Assembly (NCBI GenBank): GCA_031381685.1
Contig: JANMYF010000055.1
Span: 1 to 64,000 of the forward strand
Direction of reading: 5' to 3'
Source of the DNA: JANLQX01 sp031381685
GTDB taxonomy: Bacteria > Actinomycetota > Acidimicrobiia > Acidimicrobiales > JANYDT01
DNA: 64,000 nucleotides
Part shown: positions 60,953-64,000 of the stretch, in pieces
Layout of the letters: the number at the start of each line of letters is the position of its first letter
Numbering within the stretch: the stretch's first letter is position 1
Translations under genes and position numbers: made by a program
Notes under the pieces: model-generated
Seen by the model: only the letters and a program-made list of their open reading frames with translations
The model's database searches: none
What the model was told of the DNA's origin: nothing

Positions 60953-61711
60953 TCAGCGGATGAGTTGCGCTTGGGAACCAGCGATACGACGGTGCACGGA
61001 GTCTCGGATCGCCGAGCCGATGAGCCCCTCCAAGGCCTGGGCATAGAGACGGTGGCCGGCTGCGGACATCCGGCCTCCCTCGCCGAAGAATTCCTCCACC
61101 GGTCCGTTCAGCACCTCTTCGCCGAGAACCACCGGAACACGCAGCTTCGTCGAGATTTCCTCATAGAGCTTCGACTGGCCCATCGATTCCCTCTGGCCGG
61201 CACGATCGCTTACCGCCATCGGACCGCGGAGCATCACCGATACGGCGCCTTCCTGCAAACGCGTGACCGCCGCCTCCAAAAGCGCTCGGTACGCGTCGAT
61301 GGAGAGTTGGGGCAGCTTCTTTCGCAGCGGATGGTTCACCCGAAGGAGCTGCCCGAATCGACGGCGGAGGAGGGGATCGTTGGCGACCCGGCGATCGATC
61401 GCCTGAACGAACGACACCATCTGTCGGAATCCCTCGTTGCCCCACAGTGGGTTGAGGGCGACAGTCCCTCGCAAGGCGTTGGTGAACGTTCCGATCACCA
61501 CGACGTCAATACCGTCCGCCAGGACGCGGTCGACTGCGGCGGCGAGAAGGGTCGGGTGCGGGACGGCCCGGTGCACAAACGTGACGTTCACTCCCTGGTT
61601 CCGGCGCCGGATGGACTCCTCGACGAGCTCGGCGTACGACGCTCCGGCGTCGAGCCCGGACCCTCGCTCGATGCAGTTGCCCAGGAACGCAACTTGGATA
61701 TCAGGTGTCAC
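60953..61711 (-). CDS. SGNH-hydrolase-like protein with altered catalytic residues
   Basis: A 252-residue protein. The first strand block reads VAFLGNCIERGSGLDAGASY, aligning with the SGNH family GDSI block but with Asn-Cys in place of Asp-Ser. The last block GGRMSAAGHRLYAQAL keeps the family's AAGHRLYA tail while the Asp-x-x-His pair is missing. The middle (VVVIGTFTNALRG) weakly matches the GxND block. It may be a Cys-nucleophile variant or a non-enzymatic relative. No signal peptide. Start is GTG 61711. Confidence 0.5.
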   Translation of the reverse strand: MTPDIQVAFLGNCIERGSGLDAGASYAELVEESIRRRNQGVNVTFVHRAVPHPTLLAAAVDRVLADGIDVVVIGTFTNALRGTVALNPLWGNEGFRQMVSFVQAIDRRVANDPLLRRRFGQLLRVNHPLRKKLPQLSIDAYRALLEAAVTRLQEGAVSVMLRGPMAVSDRAGQRESMGQSKLYEEISTKLRVPVVLGEEVLNGPVEEFFGEGGRMSAAGHRLYAQALEGLIGSAIRDSVHRRIAGSQAQLIR

Positions 61712-61889
61712 CGTGCCGAGACTACTGGCGGTCCCCGTTCATCGAAGGCTCTCGCCGTCGGTATCCGCGCCGACGGGAATAGCCCGATCAGCCGTGGGCA
61801 GCCGCCTTCACGCGGGCAATCCGTTCACCCCTGACGGGCTCGGCGCTGCGAGCACACCATCCCAGTCGATCTGTTCTGGCCGCGACGGA

Positions 61890-62342
61890 TCAGATCGAGG
61901 CGACGGCTCCAACACCCGCCGTTGCGACTGCGATGACCGCGACGAACGCGGTGCTGGTCGCGGCGATCTTTCGATCGAAGCTCCCGTGGATCAGCCACGC
62001 CGTGGCGGTGGCGATCCCACCGGACGTTGCTGCCAAGAACACCGGAACGAGGAGCGGGCGAACGACGAGGGCGACAAGGGCGAACATCATTCCCACGCCC
62101 AACTCGAGGGCGGGATACCGCATCGGAATCGCCTTTTGGCAGCTTCGACAGCGTCCCCGTAGGGCTGCCCAGGAGACGACCGGGATGTTGTCGTACCACC
62201 GGATGCGACCGCCGCACCCAGTGCAGGCCGACGGCGGCGAGAGGATCGAACCGCCGAGGGGCACCCTGGACGTGACCACCGTCAGAAATGACCCGACACA
62301 TAGACCGAGCGCCGCGATCCATCCGATGACGAACGTCCGCAC
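61890..62342 (-). CDS. Prepilin peptidase-like protein lacking catalytic aspartates
   Basis: A 150-residue membrane protein. It begins with a helix (VIGWIAALGLCVGSFLTVV), then a zinc-binding loop of the prepilin-peptidase N-terminal domain (SACTGCGGRIRWYDNIPVVS, GRCRSCQKAIP), then MRYPALELGVG and three helices. Full prepilin peptidases are about 230-290 residues and contain two Asp in the helical core (the second in GxGD); neither is seen here. It may be an inactive or methyltransferase-only form, or work with another subunit. GTG 62342 is the likely start. Divergent from pilT. Confidence 0.65.
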   Translation of the reverse strand: MRTFVIGWIAALGLCVGSFLTVVTSRVPLGGSILSPPSACTGCGGRIRWYDNIPVVSWAALRGRCRSCQKAIPMRYPALELGVGMMFALVALVVRPLLVPVFLAATSGGIATATAWLIHGSFDRKIAATSTAFVAVIAVATAGVGAVASI

Positions 62343-62390
62343 GGGGGGAGACGCTAGCGGTGCCCCTGAACCCACACGCGTGAGGCCAGT

Positions 62391-62454
62391 CACCTCCCAG
62401 CGGCGTTGGGAGGTGTTCTGCCCCCATATTTGGGGGCAACCTCTCTCCCAACGC
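62391..62454 (+). promoter_or_regulatory. Competing hairpins upstream of the PilT gene
   Basis: CACCTCCCA (62391-62399) pairs with TGGGAGGTG (62407-62415) over a seven-base loop. Alternatively GCGTTGGGAG (62403-62412) pairs with CTCCCAACGC (62445-62454), enclosing a second stem GCCCCCA-TATT-TGGGGGC (62420-62437). The two outer pairings exclude each other because they share GGGAG. The layout resembles attenuator or antiterminator switches, though a nested palindromic repeat is also possible. It lies about 45 bases before the pilT start. Confidence 0.45.
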
Positions 62455-62499
62455 GTACACGGCTCAGGTATGGCGGGGGGGTGCCGATCGGGACTGGCG

Positions 62500-63582
62500 A
62501 TGATCACTGTCCAAGGCGCGCTCACGAGATGGATCGGGATGCTGTGGGAGAACGTCGGGACCGACCTGCACCTGGTTGCCGGCGCTCCCCCGCTCATTCG
62601 GTCCGGCGGCCGTCTCGAACGTCTCACCGGTGAGCCCTACGTCAGCGGTTCGGAGATCGCCACGGCCCTTCACGGATACCTGGATGCCGAGCAGTGGAAG
62701 ACGCTCGACCATGACCGAGAGATCGATTTCTCTCTTGCCTGGGAGGGCAAAGCCCGGCTGCGCGGCAATGCCTTCTACCAGCGCGGCGCACTCTCCCTCG
62801 CCCTGCGCATCATCCCCGAGGCCATCCCGGACTTCGACACGCTCGGCGTGCCGGAATCCGTCCGGGCGTTGGCGTCCCTTCCCCAAGGGCTCGTGCTCTT
62901 CACCGGTCCGACCGGTTCCGGAAAGTCCACCTCGCTGGCCGCCCTGATCGATTGGATCAACGTCAACCGGGCGTGTCACATCCTGACCATCGAAGACCCG
63001 ATCGAATACGTCCACCATCACAAGAAGTCCATCGTCAGCCAACGCGAGGTCGGATCGGACACGCTCTCGTGGGAGCGGTCCCTCCGTTCGGCACTCCGGG
63101 AGGATCCCGACGTGATCTTGCTCGGTGAGATGCGCGACCCCGAGTCGATCGCCGCGGCACTGACCCTCGCCGAAACAGGCCACCTGGTCTTCTCGACCCT
63201 GCACACCAACGACACGGCGCAGGCGCTCGATCGCATCGTCGATGTGTTCCCCTCCGAACGGCAGGCGCAGATCCGCATGCAGCTCGCTGGTGCGCTGACC
63301 GGTGTTGTTGCCCAACGTCTTCTGCCGACGGCCACCGGTGGACTGGTCGCGGCCTACGAGGTCCTGCTCGCCACCCACGCCGTCCGCAACCTGGTCCGGG
63401 AAGGCAAGACGCGACAGATCCGCAACGTCATCACCACCAGCCAGAGCGAGGGCATGATGACGCTGGAGATGAGCCTGAACCGGCTCGTCACGCAGGGATT
63501 GGTGAGCCACGAGGACGCCGTAGCGAGGGCCCTTCACCCGCTGGAGATCGAGCGTCCGCTCGCCGGCTCCGCCACGCGCTGA
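62500..63582 (+). CDS. pilT: PilT-type twitching motility ATPase
   Basis: A 360-residue type IV pilus retraction ATPase. Walker A is TGPTGSGKSTSLAAL (about 134-148); the Asp box reads HILTIEDPIEYVH; Walker B is VILLGEMRDPESI; the His box is AETGHLVFSTLHTNDT, and near the end comes ATHAVRNLVREGKTRQI. The N-terminal PAS-like part contains DLHLVAGAPPLIRSGG. ATG 62500 gives the normal distance to DLHL; ATG 62470 would add ten residues. A type IV pilus or secretion system must be encoded elsewhere. Confidence 0.92.
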   Translation: MITVQGALTRWIGMLWENVGTDLHLVAGAPPLIRSGGRLERLTGEPYVSGSEIATALHGYLDAEQWKTLDHDREIDFSLAWEGKARLRGNAFYQRGALSLALRIIPEAIPDFDTLGVPESVRALASLPQGLVLFTGPTGSGKSTSLAALIDWINVNRACHILTIEDPIEYVHHHKKSIVSQREVGSDTLSWERSLRSALREDPDVILLGEMRDPESIAAALTLAETGHLVFSTLHTNDTAQALDRIVDVFPSERQAQIRMQLAGALTGVVAQRLLPTATGGLVAAYEVLLATHAVRNLVREGKTRQIRNVITTSQSEGMMTLEMSLNRLVTQGLVSHEDAVARALHPLEIERPLAGSATR

Positions 63583-63652
63583 CCCACGCTTCTCGGGCTG
63601 ACCGACCGCGGGACACCGGCTCCATGCGGGGCACCGGCGCCTCCGCTCGGGG

Positions 63653-64000
63653 TCAGGCGTCGAGGACCTCGATGCGGAGTCGCTTGTTGCCCTTGCCCTT
63701 GGACTCCGTCTTCACGACGCGAAAGCCGCCGATCTCGCGGGTCGAGGCGACGTGGGTGCCACCGTCGGCCTGCTTGTCGAGACCCACGATGTCGACCAGA
63801 CGGATCTCGGTGATGTGCCCGGGAATCATGTTCACCTTGGTCCGGATGAGGTCCGGGTCGGCGTTCGCCGCCGCAATCGGAAGCACGCTGACTTCGATGG
63901 GACGGTCGGCGGTGATCTCCTCCGCAACAAGTCGGTCGATCTCATCGGCGAACCCCTCCGGGAGCGGGTCGAACTCGAAGTCCATACGTGCACTTAACGG
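63653..64000 (-). CDS. AlaX-type alanyl-tRNA editing protein, partial (5' end beyond window)
   Basis: The visible 115 residues cover the C-terminal part of an AlaX trans-editing protein, which deacylates mischarged tRNA-Ala. The AlaRS second-additional-domain hallmarks are present: DIVGLDKQADGGTHVASTRE and VVKTESKGKGNKRLRIEV. The frame is open to the right edge (PLSAR before the Met at 63985) and relatives carry a further N-terminal region with an HxxxH zinc motif, so the gene continues beyond the window and the Met at 63985 is probably not its start. Confidence 0.83.
   Translation of the reverse strand, partial: PLSARMDFEFDPLPEGFADEIDRLVAEEITADRPIEVSVLPIAAANADPDLIRTKVNMIPGHITEIRLVDIVGLDKQADGGTHVASTREIGGFRVVKTESKGKGNKRLRIEVLDA

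Noticed and set aside
1..64000. tRNA genes, CRISPR arrays, insertion sequences, integrases or phage genes
   Set aside because: No cloverleaf with a TTCGA-type T arm, no spaced direct repeats of CRISPR size and no transposase or integrase motifs were seen. The tandem arrays present are coding repeats.

Overview
The window is high-GC, gene-dense bacterial DNA. Several features suggest an uncultured or marine/freshwater actinomycete, most likely of class Acidimicrobiia (Ilumatobacter-like); this is inference from gene content. They are: a DUF3151 gene next to a threonine dehydratase and a HisN-type phosphatase; a P450-type [3Fe-4S] ferredoxin; a class F sortase; a fused LivH-LivM permease; two S8 peptidases with Trp-Ser-Gly-Ser-Ser tails; DUF4331; and frequent 4-base ATGA overlaps. 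I found no tRNA, rRNA, CRISPR array, transposase or integrase.

Layout. 0.4-4.5 kb: an FAD oxidoreductase and a membrane GAF-GGDEF-EAL protein. 4.6-8.8 kb: two tandem paralogous S8 peptidases with similar untranslated leaders; the second has an in-frame TAA. Between them lies an AhpD-family gene whose redox motif reads Cys-His-Tyr-UGA, followed by a SECIS-like hairpin. This is a strong selenoprotein candidate and the most interesting item in the window. 8.9-16 kb: an amidase and a complete branched-chain amino acid type ABC operon. 16-23 kb: a stand-alone E2-type acyltransferase, a calcium-repeat secreted protein, a cytochrome P450, a frameshifted RCC1-repeat lipoprotein and a large LuxR-type ATPase regulator. 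23-29 kb: a four-gene minus-strand cassette (lipoprotein, DUF4331, TPR, His-rich NicO-type metal permease), probably for metal handling. 29-31 kb: a small C-terminally anchored secreted protein next to a class F sortase. 31-39 kb: fatty-acid/CoA genes (SDR, acyl-CoA synthetase, acyl-CoA dehydrogenase), a GT39-type mannosyltransferase-like membrane protein and a pseudouridine synthase. 39-45.5 kb: PIG-L deacetylase, MFS exporter, AlkA-type glycosylase, histidine phosphatase, RsgA, and a ferredoxin reductase/ferredoxin pair that could feed the P450. 45.6-51 kb: DUF3151, threonine dehydratase, HisN, an endo/exonuclease-fold protein, MobA-like, rhodanese and RNase D, mostly overlapping. 51-57 kb: L,D-transpeptidase, AIM24 family, a small ORF coupled to a Rieske oxygenase, and an interrupted DsbA/maleylpyruvate-isomerase-like fusion. 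57-64 kb: a second GGDEF-EAL protein, an esterase, a degenerate SGNH protein, and a catalytically incomplete prepilin peptidase divergent from PilT across a stretch of competing hairpins. The right edge holds a partial AlaX editing protein.

Four genes are broken by a single event each: two in-frame TAA codons and two single-base frameshifts. The UGA in the AhpD-family gene differs from these because it sits exactly on the redox-active cysteine codon and is followed by appropriate RNA structure.
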